Positions 1 to 10,599 of a stretch of 64,000 nucleotides of DNA are shown in pieces; position 1 is the stretch's first letter, and every line of letters begins with the position of its first letter. This stretch comes from Hippopus hippopus (Eukaryota; Mollusca; Bivalvia; Cardiida; Cardiidae). Both the position numbers and the translations under genes were made by a program. Location: NCBI GenBank assembly GCA_946811185.2, contig OX328096.1:23377881-23441880 (forward strand), written 5' to 3'. The notes below the pieces were generated by a model. The model ran no database searches. It saw nothing but the letters and a program-made list of their open reading frames with translations, and had not been told where the DNA came from.

Positions 1-74
1 TTATTTAGATATTTGACAGAACCTTAGGAGTTATCTTTTACCAAGTATTCTTTTGATTTTTTTTACAGTTGTAT

Positions 75-258
75 GAAGAGGCCTCTGAAATCAATTGTGG
101 GAAAAAGAGAGGACGCTGGTATCCAGCATTTCCTCCTTATCCGACAAAGTTTTCCACCTTTCAAAGACAAAATTAATGCTTTCATTTAAGTCACATTCAA
201 TTTTTGTCTGCAAGTGTTTTGGGCAAATCTGAAATTTCATTATCTAGTAAAGATTTAA
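75..258 (+). mobile_element. Family A TTAA-MITE, decayed copy
   Basis: Matches the right part of family A: imperfect core (GTGGGAAAAAGAGAGGACGC...), then the GTCTGCAAGTG and TCTAGTAAAGATTTAA tail. Its right end abuts the next copy, apparently sharing TTAA at 255-258. Confidence 0.55.
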
Positions 259-483
259 CTTTTTACCAAACGCCAAAATTTTTAGACTGGTTCAATTGAA
301 AGCATTTGCAGACGACAAAATAAATGCGAGTCAAAAATTGAAATTTGTTTTGAGAAGGGTAAAAAACATTGTGGGAAAAGGAGAAAATGCTGGTTACCAG
401 CATTTTCTCCTTTTCCCATAATGTTTTCAAAAGGCTTCTATCTCTGGGTCATTAAAAGTCGTGATTGTGTGGTAAAGGGTTAA
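255..483 (-). mobile_element. Family A TTAA-MITE, full copy
   Basis: Bounded by TTAA at 255-258 and 480-483. The palindromic core spans about 363-426 (GGAGAAAATGCTGG / CCAGCATTTTCTCC). It lies in the intron after BIRC5-like exon 2. Here '+' means that the 'TTAACCCTTTACCACAC' end is on the left. Confidence 0.85.
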
Positions 484-555
484 TGTGCAATGCATCACAG
501 AGGTCCGTTAAGGCCTTTTGCAAGAGCACCACTCATTTGTATAAGAATGACATAC

Positions 556-665
556 CATGGACAATCTTCAGATTCCCATCCATCCAATTCCTTAAAACAA
601 CAGAAGCATCTGACTGCATCGGGTGCTTCACTTGTAGGTATATGGTAGAAACCAGCATTTGCAAG
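556..665 (-). CDS. BIRC5-like: BIRC5-like coding exon 2
   Basis: 110 nt beginning LANAGFYHIP and ending ...WESEDCP plus two bases of a Trp codon. It is preceded by GTATTTCAG and followed by GTATGT, both good splice signals. It carries the CxxC zinc pair (CFCC) and the KELDGW core typical of survivin-class BIRs. Exon 3 is not found in 1-555, so the second intron is at least 555 bp and holds two MITE copies. Confidence 0.87.
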
Positions 666-3243
666 CTGAAATACATGCAATACTTTTTAGTCAGAAGAGA
701 GTCTGAGGTTGAAACTTTTGTTTGCAAATCAATCATCAAAATAACACATAATTATAATGATAATTATGTTCTATGAAAAATGAAAATAAAGGAAACAAGT
801 TTTAAATATGAGTGGACAAGCAAATTCATTTGAACCTGAAACTTCTTACTTAATCATGAAAAAGTAAACTAAATTTTCTACGATTTCTTACAAATTATAA
901 GCACATTGGACATGAAAATTTTATTTCATGCTTTTTATTAGTTGATACAGAAATAATGGTGGATTATGGTTCCATATTTCCTGGTTACAACCAGTGAAAA
1001 ATACTGATTTCATAGACTGTAACTCTTCAATTTGAAGGCAGAAACAGTAATTCCCTAGTTACCTTGGTAAACAGCGTGCCATTCAACCATTGATATATGA
1101 GGTAATTTAGGCCTTTTTACCCTACATTTCTTGCGCTTTAGGTATTATTGTAATGCCTTCTTATGTGGAGGGGGTACGCCATGGGGAACTACCAAAAACA
1201 AATGTACTTAATTTCGACGAAAGACGGAAAGTCCCAACAAAAAAAGGGTCAGAAGCAAGAAATAGATAGAAACATTTTTTACTGGTACTGATTGAAATTT
1301 ATTCCATCTTGTGAACATCATCAGTAAAATTTTCACTTATGGCTGCACCACTCATGAAAATATTATCGATGATGTTTACTCGATCAGTGACTGGGAAAGG
1401 CTTGCGCCATGCGCCATAGTCACATTAAAATCCAAAATGTCACATCGTTTTTCCCACCAAGTGCCTTTTCAATTTCCAACACTTGTAAAGTACGAAACTA
1501 AGTTGGACGAATCTGCTTTGCTCAGCATCGAGGAAGACGCTCTATAAAATGAGTAGCAGTAAGGCCTAACAAAAAAATATCTGTGTTTAGGGTTTCGGTC
1601 CGAGATGCTGTAGGTAGGGTAGGTAGGGATTTCTTTTTTTTTTTTCCAGAAACTTTTTACATGGACCATGTACTGAAATCACATCCGAAAAAAAATTTTT
1701 TTTTCAATCGTAGGGTAAAAAGTTTAGGGTCGGCAGCATTTTCTAGGTAGGGTAGGAAAACCCTAAACACAGATATTTTTTTTTTAGGCTTAAGTGTGTG
1801 TGACGTCATCATGTTGTCAATGAAACAAACGCTTATTAAATATTGCCCTTATTTTGTTGCTGTAAATCTGTCTGTTGAAATAGGTCTCGGGCTTTAGTTT
1901 TGCCTTAAAATTGAATTTCAATCATCGCTAAAACAGTAAAAGATGCCCCCCCCCCCCCCCCCAAAGAAATTGAAAATGCCTGAAGGTCAGGGCTCCATCA
2001 GTATGTTTTTTTAAAAGGTCGTTTCTGAGCAATGTCACATGAATATGACCCTGATGCGCATCAGCGCGACCCTTAGATCACATCTACGTCTGAAGCTACC
2101 CAAAGCACATCTACTGACATGCAGCAAACGTCCTCCATCGCTGAAAAGCCAAAAACACCACAATCCTCCCAAACCACCTCGCTATAAAAGATAAGGAAAG
2201 TCCAAGATAATTGGTTTAAAATTTGGCCATGGCTCTTTGAATCAAAGGGGTCACATTTAGCAGACAATGCATTGACAATAAAAAGAGAAAACGTCTTTGC
2301 TACTGATGGCTGTCATGTTTTTAAGACATCGTTTATGTCATGGCAGGAAAAATCAGATGAACACTTTGCTACAAAGTAAGCTCCAACTGGCTGCATCATT
2401 CTCAGGCTACTTGTTCATGTTATAGTTCCATGTTATGGTTTTTTTTTTTAATTTGTGGAGGAAACTTGATAGAAGCTTCCATAAAGTGCATATCATGCTG
2501 AATGAGAAGGCTACTTAACTATTTTGTTGTCAAATGACTATGCTTGGTTCCAACCTTTTAATTATGCTGGAAACCAAGAATAGGCATAAACTGGCCTACA
2601 AGGGGGGGTTAACACTCTTTGTACTAGGATGGCGCCGTCTAATACAAATAAATGAAAGCAATTAAGATTTTGGTGTTCTTATGAAATTGTCACATTGATT
2701 TTCGTGGAGGAAAGGCCATTCTCCCATTGAAAAAATTCTTTCCCAATCACTGCTCGATAAAGTAAATTTTGAACTTTCACCAGAAAAAAAGATAAGTATC
2801 TGCTATGTATAGAGAGACGGTTTTTCCCAAAATATGTTGGGGGACGATTTCTCTAAACTATAGAAATAATTCCCTATCAGTGTCCCATTAATGGGACGAT
2901 ACTTCTTGGGGACGATTTCTCTTGCAAGCCCCCTTCTCCATTCTTTTTCTACACCAAACTCGTAATCCATCCTTAGTAGACATTCAGCAACCGACTGTAT
3001 GACATAATGCGAAAAGATTTGTTTGTTTTGCTTCAAACGAAAAATACAAACCGAAGATGGATTGCAGGAGGACTCGTCGTCAAATGGCCAGTTATTGAAG
3101 GAAGCTAATCTGCACTTTGTAAAATGCATTTTAACCTCTGCTAGTGATGGGTTTTCCAAGTTAGTCATTATATCAGCAAAACTTTCCGGAACACTTTTGT
3201 TATTGTTCATTCTTTTTGAAGCGGCTTTCGTCTTGCGGCTCAT
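556..3243 (-). CDS. BIRC5-like: Survivin-like single-BIR protein (BIRC5-like), 5' part of gene, two exons
   Basis: Joined exons 3243-3052 and 665-556 encode about 100 residues of a baculovirus-IAP-repeat (BIR) domain closest to survivin, which is the chromosomal passenger subunit that recruits Aurora B and limits apoptosis. Visible motifs are RLASFNNWPF in exon 1, then AGFYHIP, CFCCFKELDGWE and two of the four zinc ligands (C84 and C87) in exon 2. The His and last Cys ligands would lie in exon 3, beyond the left edge. The 2386-bp intron has GTTTGT donor and TTTCAG acceptor, phase 0; the next donor is GTATGT, phase 2. As I recall human BIRC5, both phases match and its exon 2 is also 110 nt. 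The N-terminus is about 27 residues longer than human and basic. Incomplete, no internal stop or frameshift seen. Another survivin-type BIR (BIRC6-like) is less likely because of the small, early BIR. Confidence 0.86.
885..1400 (-). repeat. Dispersed repeat J, reverse copy
   Basis: Reverse-complement match to 16640-17170. Shared landmarks are the ACAGTAATTCC stretch, a GTACGCCATGG-type segment, and a terminal hairpin built from GTGAACATCATCAGTAAAAT and its complement (1311-1385). No coding capacity. Confidence 0.65.
1562..1790. mobile_element. Short MITE with 28-bp inverted ends, TA flanks
   Basis: Left end reads AGGCCTAACAAAAAAATATC then TGTGTTTAGGGTT; the right end is its inverse (AACCCTAAACACAGATATTT...AGGCT). 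TA occurs at both borders (1560-1561 and 1791-1792), as expected for Tc1/mariner-type targeting. Internal GGTAGGGTAGG repeats flank each end. Confidence 0.7.
3052..3243 (-). CDS. BIRC5-like: BIRC5-like coding exon 1
   Basis: 64 codons from the ATG at 3243, ending in ...CNPSS before a GTTTGT donor (phase 0). Residues 1-38 are a lysine- and asparagine-rich leader with no domain; the BIR starts near residue 40 with FTKCRLASFNNWPF. Reading on past the donor gives 82 more codons that do not resemble any IAP, which supports splicing here. The start choice is the first ATG of the open frame; an upstream start cannot be excluded because no in-frame stop was found just before it. The inverted repeat structure described below begins only about 90 bp upstream of this ATG. 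Confidence 0.85.
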
Positions 3244-3364
3244 ATTGTCACGGTATCTTCCTCGGCAAACTTTAATTTGAAAATGGCGCTTGTGATTTAG
3301 AGTTATCTCCCTTTACCCTTCGCTGCCCGATAATCCAGGGGTATGTGTATTCCCCGGCCGGTAG

Positions 3365-3660
3365 GCGTAAAATACGCAATGGAAATTTTTTCACGAAATG
3401 GAAATCGTTTCCACGGAATGGAAATCGCCTCTCACTTAATTTGATACCTGCTAAAATTTGGATAAAAATATTCACATAATAATATCATTTCAATAATTTT
3501 TCAATTAATACTGCGTGACTTATGCACTTTTTCATAATAATTTAGCCGTTCAGTGTTCTTTTTATCATTTAGTCGAAATTTTCGGTAATTAAAAATGATG
3601 CGCGAAATGGAAATTTTTCACGAAATGGAAAATGTCTCTGAATGAATTTGAAAGGACTTT
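3365..3660 (+). repeat. Left arm monomers (CGAAATGGAAAT repeats)
   Basis: Two monomers about 210 bp apart, each with paired CGAAATGGAAAT motifs at about 3394-3425 and 3601-3630. The stretch GATACCTGC...ATAATATCATTTC matches the inverted right arm near 9215-9275. Confidence 0.65.
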
Positions 3661-3984
3661 AATAGTAATTCTGTAAAGACTACTTTAAGATAGTAAGGTT
3701 CATCATATTTTTAAAAAGCTGCTCAATGGGTTCCTTAGCCCGACCCTGGTGGTCCCAGAAGAATGGCATTGATTCCTGGCACTCGTGAGCTATCAGATTC
3801 TTTGGAAGCTTGCTTTAAAACGGGTGCCATTGTGAGGACCTTTTGCAAATTTCTAATTATCACGGTCTGTTTACTCTTCTATGTACAGCCGTTGACCAAC
3901 GATTGACCGGTTTCCGTGTTTCCCGTTTCAATGTTGACACTGGTAGCCGGGCATGTATGTCAACTGCATATCATCCTTGTATGC

Positions 3985-4460
3985 AAGATCAAAATATCGC
4001 GATAATTCTAACTGTTATCATGATATTTTTGTGCTTTCGTGCCCACAACTGACATTCACGATATCTATCATAAGATACGGTTTCGGAACAGCTTCGTCTA
4101 CAACCTGATGAATTTCCTTTTCCCCGAATGGTTTTAAAGTTGTTCGAAGGAGGCATTTCGAGTCTTCTTTGTGATTTTACAGACTTCTGTTCATTTCGAG
4201 TCTTGTCAAAATTTACCAATAAAGCTACAATTGTTAAAAATTCGAATTTGTACTTACTGCAATCTTGTGAAGTCAAAACTACCGAGTTAATCCAAATGGT
4301 GAATTTTCTATTCATAGATATCCTGCAACGGATAGAACAATCACGATTATTTATCTCGAATGTGAGCCTCGTGCACGATTGAGAAATTTTGCATTAAAAT
4401 ATTAAGTTTATGGTGATATTTTTTTTTCAGGAAACTTTTCACTATCTCGATAAAATTTCC
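3985..4460 (+). repeat. Direct repeat K, copy 1
   Basis: About 480 bp closely matching 6045-6535, including GTGCCCACAACTGACATTCA, GGAGGCATTTCGAGTC and GTGCACGATTGAGA. The copies flank the inverted-repeat element between them. No coding function seen. Confidence 0.75.
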
Positions 4461-6040
4461 AGGAAACTTTATTTTATTGTGATAGTTTTCTAAAATTATC
4501 ATGATAGCTATCTTGCATCTCGTGGCGGAAATATGCCACCTTAGGATCGGTCAGGGATCGTATATGACATATATAATTATATAACATGTTATATACGATC
4601 CCTGGATCGGTCTCGGGTCTAGAAACGGTCACCGTCAGATGCCATTGTAATTTTATGGTCAAAGGGAAAAAACTCGTACAATCTATTTATCCATTAGTTA
4701 TGAAGAGTACTCTCCCTTATTGTTAACCCCCCCCCCTCGGAATAGTCTTTTTTTCAACTATTACAAACAGTCACACCGAAACTTTAAGAACCGGTGCAAG
4801 GTTAATTTATACTCATACGGCCTATCGAAAAACCCGGACCCTCTATTAACCCTTATCCTGCTAAATAAGTAAAATGAAACTTTCAAGCCGATTTTAAAAA
4901 CCCAATCTTTGCTATTTCAAAGGAGTTTTCTTTTGGAAAAATGTTCTGAATGGACCGTGTAGATTCAAGATCAGACAGCATGTCCATAAGTACACCCAAG
5001 TTTAGTCTGTGCTGATTCTTAAAGTTATGGTTTGCCCGCTGGTATTTTTGTCAAAGGCAGGATGCTGTTGCGTTATTTTAAAACAATTTATTGTCTAAGG
5101 GATTTACGTGTTCAAATTAATAGAGAGTGACCTCCCCTCTTATTACCCTCTTCCATTGAAAAAAAAGGGGCGATCTAAACTGGAATCAACATCAATAATA
5201 TCGGGAAAAAACATAGCTTTCATTTTCATTTATTAGCTTGGAAGATTCAGGTATGCTTTCACTTTCTGTCCCCTGTTCCTTACGGTCAATGATCAAGGAA
5301 ATGATTGGAATTTGACAATTCAGCCCATATTAACGATATTTGTTAATAACCTCGAAAACCTAATTGAACGAAAACATGTCGTTGGTTTATAAGTTTAAAT
5401 TTGTAACATAAAAAAGCTTTTTTATCGTATACATTCACCAGTTTATAAATTTTATTATAAGAATTATATTTATATTCTGCGTGAGCTCTTACTTTGATAA
5501 CCGAATTGTTACTTCCAAGTTTAAATTTTGGCGGTCGCCTTGTTTACAAATGTGACTAGATACAAGGGAGACTACTACCTGTTTACAAAATATTAACCAC
5601 GTCTGCAAATTGGTTTTTCTTTCTTTTGTCTACTGTCATGATATTTTCAGAAGTAGCAGCATCTACAATCCTGTCTTAAACTTTACTAGAAATAGTGAGA
5701 GCTCTACGAACATTTTTTTTAGATACAGATCGTCTTCACAAACTACAATGATGTTTATTCGTCTTTGGTTTTATGCTGCCCACAAATATAAGGGACGTAA
5801 CTCTGCCATTAAGATAGTGATGTCAGTATGTACGAGTTTTCTCCCTTTGACCATAAAATTATTCCTAATTTAAGTCGGTTTCCGGTTCGTGCCACACACA
5901 ACTTCCCATTGACGAAAAACAGTGTAAACTATGGTGGTATATTTCTGCCGCGAGATACGAGATAGCTACTGCGATAATTTAAGAGAACTATCGTGATAAA
6001 ACAAAGTTTCCTGGAAATTTTATCTAGATAATAAAAATTT
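4430..6040. mobile_element. Element with inverted ends of more than 200 bp
   Basis: Left: CTCGATAAAATTTCCAGGAA, ATCTCGTGGCGGAAATATGC, TTTTATGGTCAAAGGGAAAA, near 4450-4680. Right: the inverted counterparts near 5830-6020. The interior has C and A runs and part of a TTAA element at 4846. A small ORF at 5610-5873 has no recognisable domain. Confidence 0.65.
4846..5065 (+). mobile_element. Family N TTAA element, left part
   Basis: Starts TTAACCCTTATCCTGCTAAA, the same end as 13294-13521, and contains the GATCAAGATCAGAC-type internal segment (GATTCAAGATCAGACAGC). The right end was not identified. Confidence 0.5.
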
Positions 6041-6044
6041 TCGA

Positions 6045-6535
6045 AATAAAAATAATTCTAATTGTTATCATGAATTTTTTTTTGCTTTAGTGCCCACAAC
6101 TAGTGCCCACAACTGACATTCACGGTATTTGTAATAAGATACGGTTTCTGAATATCTTAGTCTACATCCTTATGAATTTCCTTTTCCCTGAATGGTTTTA
6201 AAGTTGTTCGTAGGAGGCATTTCGAGTCGTCTTTGTGATTTTACAGACTTCTGTTCATTTCGAGTCTTGTCAAAATTTACCAATTAAGCTACAATTGTTA
6301 ATAATTCGAATCTTCTACTACCTACAATCTTGTGAAGTCAAAAACTACCGAGTTCATCCAAATTGTGAATTTTCTATTTATAGATATCGAGAAAAGGATA
6401 GATGAACTAGCACGATAATTTTATCTCGCATGTCAGCTTCGTGCACGATTGAGATATTTTGCGTTTAAATATTTAGTTTATCGTGATACTTTTTTTTTTC
6501 AGGAAACTTTTCACTATCTCGATAAAATTTCCTAG
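6045..6535 (+). repeat. Direct repeat K, copy 2
   Basis: Second copy of the 3985-4460 sequence, same orientation, about 2.06 kb away. It has a duplicated 'TAGTGCCCACAAC' near 6093-6115 that is absent from copy 1. Confidence 0.75.
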
Positions 6536-6849
6536 TAAACAGAGTGGAAAGAAAGTAAAAGTGTTCATGAAATACAGGAACTTCTAAAAGTCGCACAAAT
6601 TATTATATAAATGAATGAATGAACGGGATGTTTTACCCCACCATTGGCTGACTTAGTTTTAAGAAGAATCTTGTTCGTTTTATTTCCTATGCCGTTTTCC
6701 TGGCAAAATGGAACTGGTGGATCAAATTGATAAAGGTTTAAAGTTGAAACTAATAATAATGAGCAGATCTATTCAATTCTCTGTAAATTCTTAAATGTAT
6801 AATATACGAACTTGTCATATTTGTGTTCACACCCCTTATGGAATTACAT

Positions 6850-7270
6850 ATAAGCTACGAAATCGTAAAATGGAAATCGCTTGACGAAATGGAATTTATC
6901 AGGACATTAATTTTAGCCATGATTAGAAGTGGAGTAGAAAACAGTTATGTAAGAGAAATACTGCACTAATCTGGAATCGTTTTAAACTGATTTTAAAAGC
7001 TATTTTTCGTCATAATTTTATCAGTCTATTTCCCTTACTATGTGAATTTTTAGAAAATGGAATCAGTGGGCGAAATGGAAATCGGCCATCTCTGCTGAAT
7101 TGAAATAAAAAGACTATTGTAATTTATAATGATGAATTTGGAAAGAATATTACACAAAATGAATATTTGTTATATAGAGCTAGTCATACTTTTTTTGTAA
7201 ATTTTCTTACGAAATGGACGTATTAATGCAAATCGTTTGACGTAATGGAAATCTCATCACGGCTCGTAAT
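6850..7270 (+). repeat. Further + monomers of the foldback left arm
   Basis: CGAAATGGAA motifs near 6890, 7074 and 7209 at roughly 150-200 bp spacing, more diverged than those at 3.4 kb. Confidence 0.55.
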
Positions 7271-7339
7271 TGATGATTAGCCATCCCATTTACCTGTAGA
7301 GTAGGTTTAGAATATAACGCAGTTAATAGGTTATGATAC

Positions 7340-7495
7340 AAAAAACTACCCTGTAAAAGACTTTTGGGAACATTGTGGGAAAAAGAGAAAATGGTGGTAA
7401 GCAGCTTTTTTTTTTTGTCTCATTTTTTATTTCTCGTCTGCAAATGCTTTCAATTTTGACATGTCCAAAGTTTTGCTAGTTTGGTAAGGAGTCAA
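7340..7495 (+). mobile_element. Family A MITE, diverged partial copy
   Basis: GGGAACATTGTGGGAAAAAG, a broken core with a T run, then GTCTGCAAATGCTTTCAA and TTTGGTAAGGAGT. Confidence 0.6.
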
Positions 7496-7619
7496 TATGG
7501 TAAGTGTGGGACATGTTACGCTGATAAGGATTTGGAATCAAATCGGCAACATTTGGTTAATTGGATTAAATGGAGACGGTCAACATTGTATAATCTTCAC
7601 ACCTATATTAACTACCCTG

Positions 7620-7842
7620 GGTAATTGAGTAATATTCAAAATCCCTAGGCGTAACTACTAAAGTAAAAGGCTTTTAAAAACATTGTTGGACAAGAAGAAA
7701 ATAACAAGCAATTTCTCATTTCCCACAATGTTTTCTACCTTTCCACAAACGAAATTCAATGTTAGAGAAACATTTATGTTGTTGTCTGCAACAGCTTTCA
7801 ACTTAGAAAAGTCTTACATTTTGTCGTTTGGTAAAGATTTTT
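7620..7842 (+). mobile_element. Family A MITE, diverged copy
   Basis: AAAACATTGTTGGACAAGAA, right half-core TTCCCACAATGTTTTC, then GTCTGCAACAGCTTTCAA and GTCGTTTGGTAAAGA. The core palindrome is eroded. Confidence 0.65.
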
Positions 7843-7892
7843 ACCTGCTTGTGTTCATTGATTTGTTGATATTTCCTACATGTACTACGGAA

Positions 7893-8380
7893 TTAATCAA
7901 TATGTGAGTAATTTTCATAATCCCAAGTTTTTACGACCCCAAAGAAAAAATATTGAGGAGGAAGGAGAAAATCCTGGTTACCAAAATTTCTCTATTTTTC
8001 CTTTTCAAAATGTTTTCTACCTTCCCTCAAACAAAATTCAATATGGCTTGCAACGCGCGAAAAGAGGCATTCAGACATTTGCGTAAAGTGTCGTCTCGGA
8101 TCAGCCTGCGCAGTCCGCGCAGGCTGATCCGAGACGGCACTTTACGATTACATTAGATTTTGTTCTTCAGTACACTTGCACAAAAGAGAAAATTACATAA
8201 AAATGGGAAGTGTCGTTTCGGATTAGCCTGCGCAAGCTGATCCGAGACGACACTTTACGCAAATGTCCGAATGCCCCTTTTCGCGTGTTGCAGGCCATAT
8301 TAGAGTAACAATTAGTTAGCGGTTTGCAACAGCTTTGAATTTTGAAAAGTCTTACATTTTGTCGTTTGGTAAAGAGTTAA
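7893..8380 (+). mobile_element. Family A MITE split by a nested palindromic element
   Basis: Left part to about 8040 (CGACCCCAAAG, AATGTTTTCTACCTTCCC) and right part from 8302 (GCAACAGCTTTGAATTTTG...TTTGGTAAAGAGTTAA). TTAA at 7893-7896 and 8377-8380. The 8041-8300 element lies between. Confidence 0.7.
8041..8300. mobile_element. Palindromic MITE P nested in family A
   Basis: Ends are inverted over at least 60 bp: ATATGGCTTGCAAC...GCGTAAAGTGTCGTCTCGGA on the left, and the complement ending GTTGCAGGCCATAT on the right. Inside are further copies of the GGATCAGCCTGCGCAG hairpin. No coding capacity. Confidence 0.8.
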
Positions 8381-8694
8381 CAGTTTTAACAAGTTTTATC
8401 TGCGTACAATCATTAAAATTTGTTGCCATTAACGCCATTTTGTAAAAATTGTATTATAAAAGACCGAATAAAAATGAATGCGGAAAAGGAAAAAAAATGG
8501 GCCACGGCCGAGAGCGCATCCACGTGGTGTGGCATGGATTGTAATTTCAAATTATGGAAACTTATCGAGCAACGAAATATTGTTTTCTATTATTTGAAAT
8601 GGAAACTAAACGCTCTCGATACAGAAAGTCGTAATATACGCAATGTATCCTTTTTTTCAGCAGGGCTAACTTCTGATTCAAGTCAATAATTTCC

Positions 8695-9325
8695 ATTTGG
8701 TTAAACTATTTCCATTTCGTAGCCAAATTTCCATTGGATAAAAGACAATTTTGACACTGAAATATGAACATTGAGCGGAAAATTGCATATGTCGTGTGGT
8801 ATTCTTTTAAAAGATATTGAAACGATATTGTTAAAAGATTATTTTGATCTCAAGTAAGTATGAAATTCGAGACGTGAGGATTTCCATTTCGTCTGAGAGT
8901 TCTATATGTATATATGATCCTGATTTCGTCTATTTCTTATCAAAATTTCCATCGAGTACGAAAAAAAAAAAAAAAAAATGACCAAATACCAAAAGATTGT
9001 GGTATATTCTTTTGAAATTTATTAAAAATATAAAATCTACCCATTTTCATTTCCCTTTTTTTTAAAGTTCAATTTATTTTCATTTTCATCAAACACTTCC
9101 ATTTCGCCCGCCATTTTCATTACCAAAATTTCCAACTAAAAGGTAAAAAGAACATTGAAAGGCTAAATTATGAGGAAAAAATGCGTAAATCATGTAATAT
9201 TCATAAAAAAAAAAACATATTAAAATGATATCATCACATGATTAATGTGATCCCATATCAAGTAGGTATCAATGTAATTCAGAGACAATTTCCATTTCGT
9301 GAAAACGATTTCCATTTTAGGCCTA
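8695..9325 (-). repeat. Right arm monomers of the foldback structure
   Basis: Motif ATTTCCATTTCG (inverse of the left-arm motif) near 8720, 8880, 9100 and 9292. Outer part 9215-9325 pairs with 3365-3470. Confidence 0.65.
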
Positions 9326-9331
9326 CTCTTC

Positions 9332-10556
9332 CCCGGCCCCACTCGAATATTTAGACCGGAATTCCCGGCCCCAACGCCCCCACCTCTCCCCTACCTAAGT
9401 CTTTTATTTGTGTACCGAATATGATGAAATTGGTATTATATTAAAGCTTATGTTATAACCTTCGTAATGGTATATAGAAACTTAAGATTTCATGTATGTA
9501 AATTTGAGATAAAAGCGTTTAAATTTTTTTTTTTTTTTTTTTTTTTTACAAACATGTTTCAAAATTTTTAAAAGATAGAAATCCGGCCCCAACATTTCAA
9601 ACTTATTTTTTCTTTGATTTACAAAAAATATGGTATTAAAGTACTTAATTTAAACTTTGTAACGGTACTTTGAAAATTAAATTTGACACAGGCATAGTTG
9701 AGTTATAAGCGTTTTAATTTCATCCATTTTCAGGGAAAAATATTTTGAAAATTGAATCGAGTTACTTATCCGGCCTCAATATTAAAAATTCAATGATTCA
9801 TCAAATCTAAAAAATCTTGATATAAATTCAAGATTCATTTAATAAGCTCTTTAATGGTATATAGAAATAAGAACCTGATGCAGGATTGGTTTTTTTTGTG
9901 CTATAAGGGTTCAGATTTTATTAATTCTTAGAAAGATATAAATGGAATTAAGGGAAAATTAACATATCCGGCCCCTATGTTTTAGACTTAATTATGTATC
10001 TAATATCCAATTTTTAATAAAATTACAGACTGCATAATATAAGCTTTTGAACGAAAGCTAAGATTGTAAACTTTCATTAAGAAATATTTTTGTGATGTTT
10101 TTGATGGAATAAAAGATTTAGCATAGGGGCCGGATTTGTGAGGAAAGCCATTAAATTTCATCGTGGGTCGATCATTTCAAAGACCCATTATTCTATTATT
10201 TTCAATCGAAATTTATTTATCTTTATATTTTTGGACAGCTTAAAAACCACATGCTTTCATTTAGAAATAGTTCCCGCGATGTTTTTTATGAAATAAAGTA
10301 TTTAGCATAGGGACCGGATTTGTGTAATTCATGAAGTATCTCGAAGAAAATACGAAAATCTTTCTTATTTTTGATCGACAATATTTAAAAAAATATTTCG
10401 ATGATTATAATGTATTTTATATCATATAAAAGGTTGATATCTAGGCTTTAATGCTTTGATACTAATTTCGGCAGAATCAAATAATGAATAAAAGATTTAG
10501 ATAGGGGGGCCGTTGGGGCCGGGAATTCTGGCTTATTTTTCGAGTGGGGCCGGGGA
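9332..10556. mobile_element. TIR element with CCCCGGCCCCACTCGA ends
   Basis: Left end CCCCGGCCCCACTCGAATAT...AATTCCCGGCCCCAACG; right end CGTTGGGGCCGGGAATTCTG...CGAGTGGGGCCGGGG, about 45 bp inverted. The interior repeats CCGGCCCC-type blocks every 150-250 bp, forward on the left half and inverted on the right, so the whole 1.2 kb folds back. It interrupts the right arm of the larger structure. Confidence 0.7.
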
Positions 10557-10599
10557 ATACACTTTGCAATATCCGGGACTTTCCGGGGACGAGCGTAAA

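Larger units (their letters stand above)
666..3051 (-). other. Intron 1 of the BIRC5-like gene
   Basis: 2386 bp of non-coding sequence. It contains a dispersed repeat (885-1400), a short inverted-repeat MITE (1562-1790), a C run at 1950-1964 and otherwise AT-rich DNA in which I see no exon. The short ORFs inside show no domain. Confidence 0.7.
3335..10590. mobile_element. Large foldback-like inverted structure
   Basis: Left outer end (GTGTATTCCCCGGCC...TAGGCGTAAAATACGC) is mirrored on the right (TTTTAGGCCTACTCTTCCCC and, after a nested element, GGGGAATACACTTTGC). Both arms carry tandem monomers of about 200 bp marked by CGAAATGGAAAT, in + orientation on the left (3360-3660, 6850-7270) and reversed on the right (8695-9325). 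The interior is filled by other repeats. This is the layout of foldback elements with repeat-array arms. Exact ends and any target duplication were not resolved. Confidence 0.6.

Noticed and set aside
530..556. Apparent frameshift in the BIR domain after DCPW
   Set aside because: The sequence there is a GTATGT splice donor at the expected phase-2 position. The loss of BIR similarity is the intron, not a mutation.
3985..6535. LTR retrotransposon, because of two direct 480-bp repeats
   Set aside because: No TG...CA ends, primer site or gag/pol similarity between them; the interior is an inverted-repeat element.
8420..8689. 89-codon ORF with Cys and Trp residues
   Set aside because: No recognisable domain, lies between repeat arms of the foldback structure, and has no splice or promoter context; kept out as unsupported.
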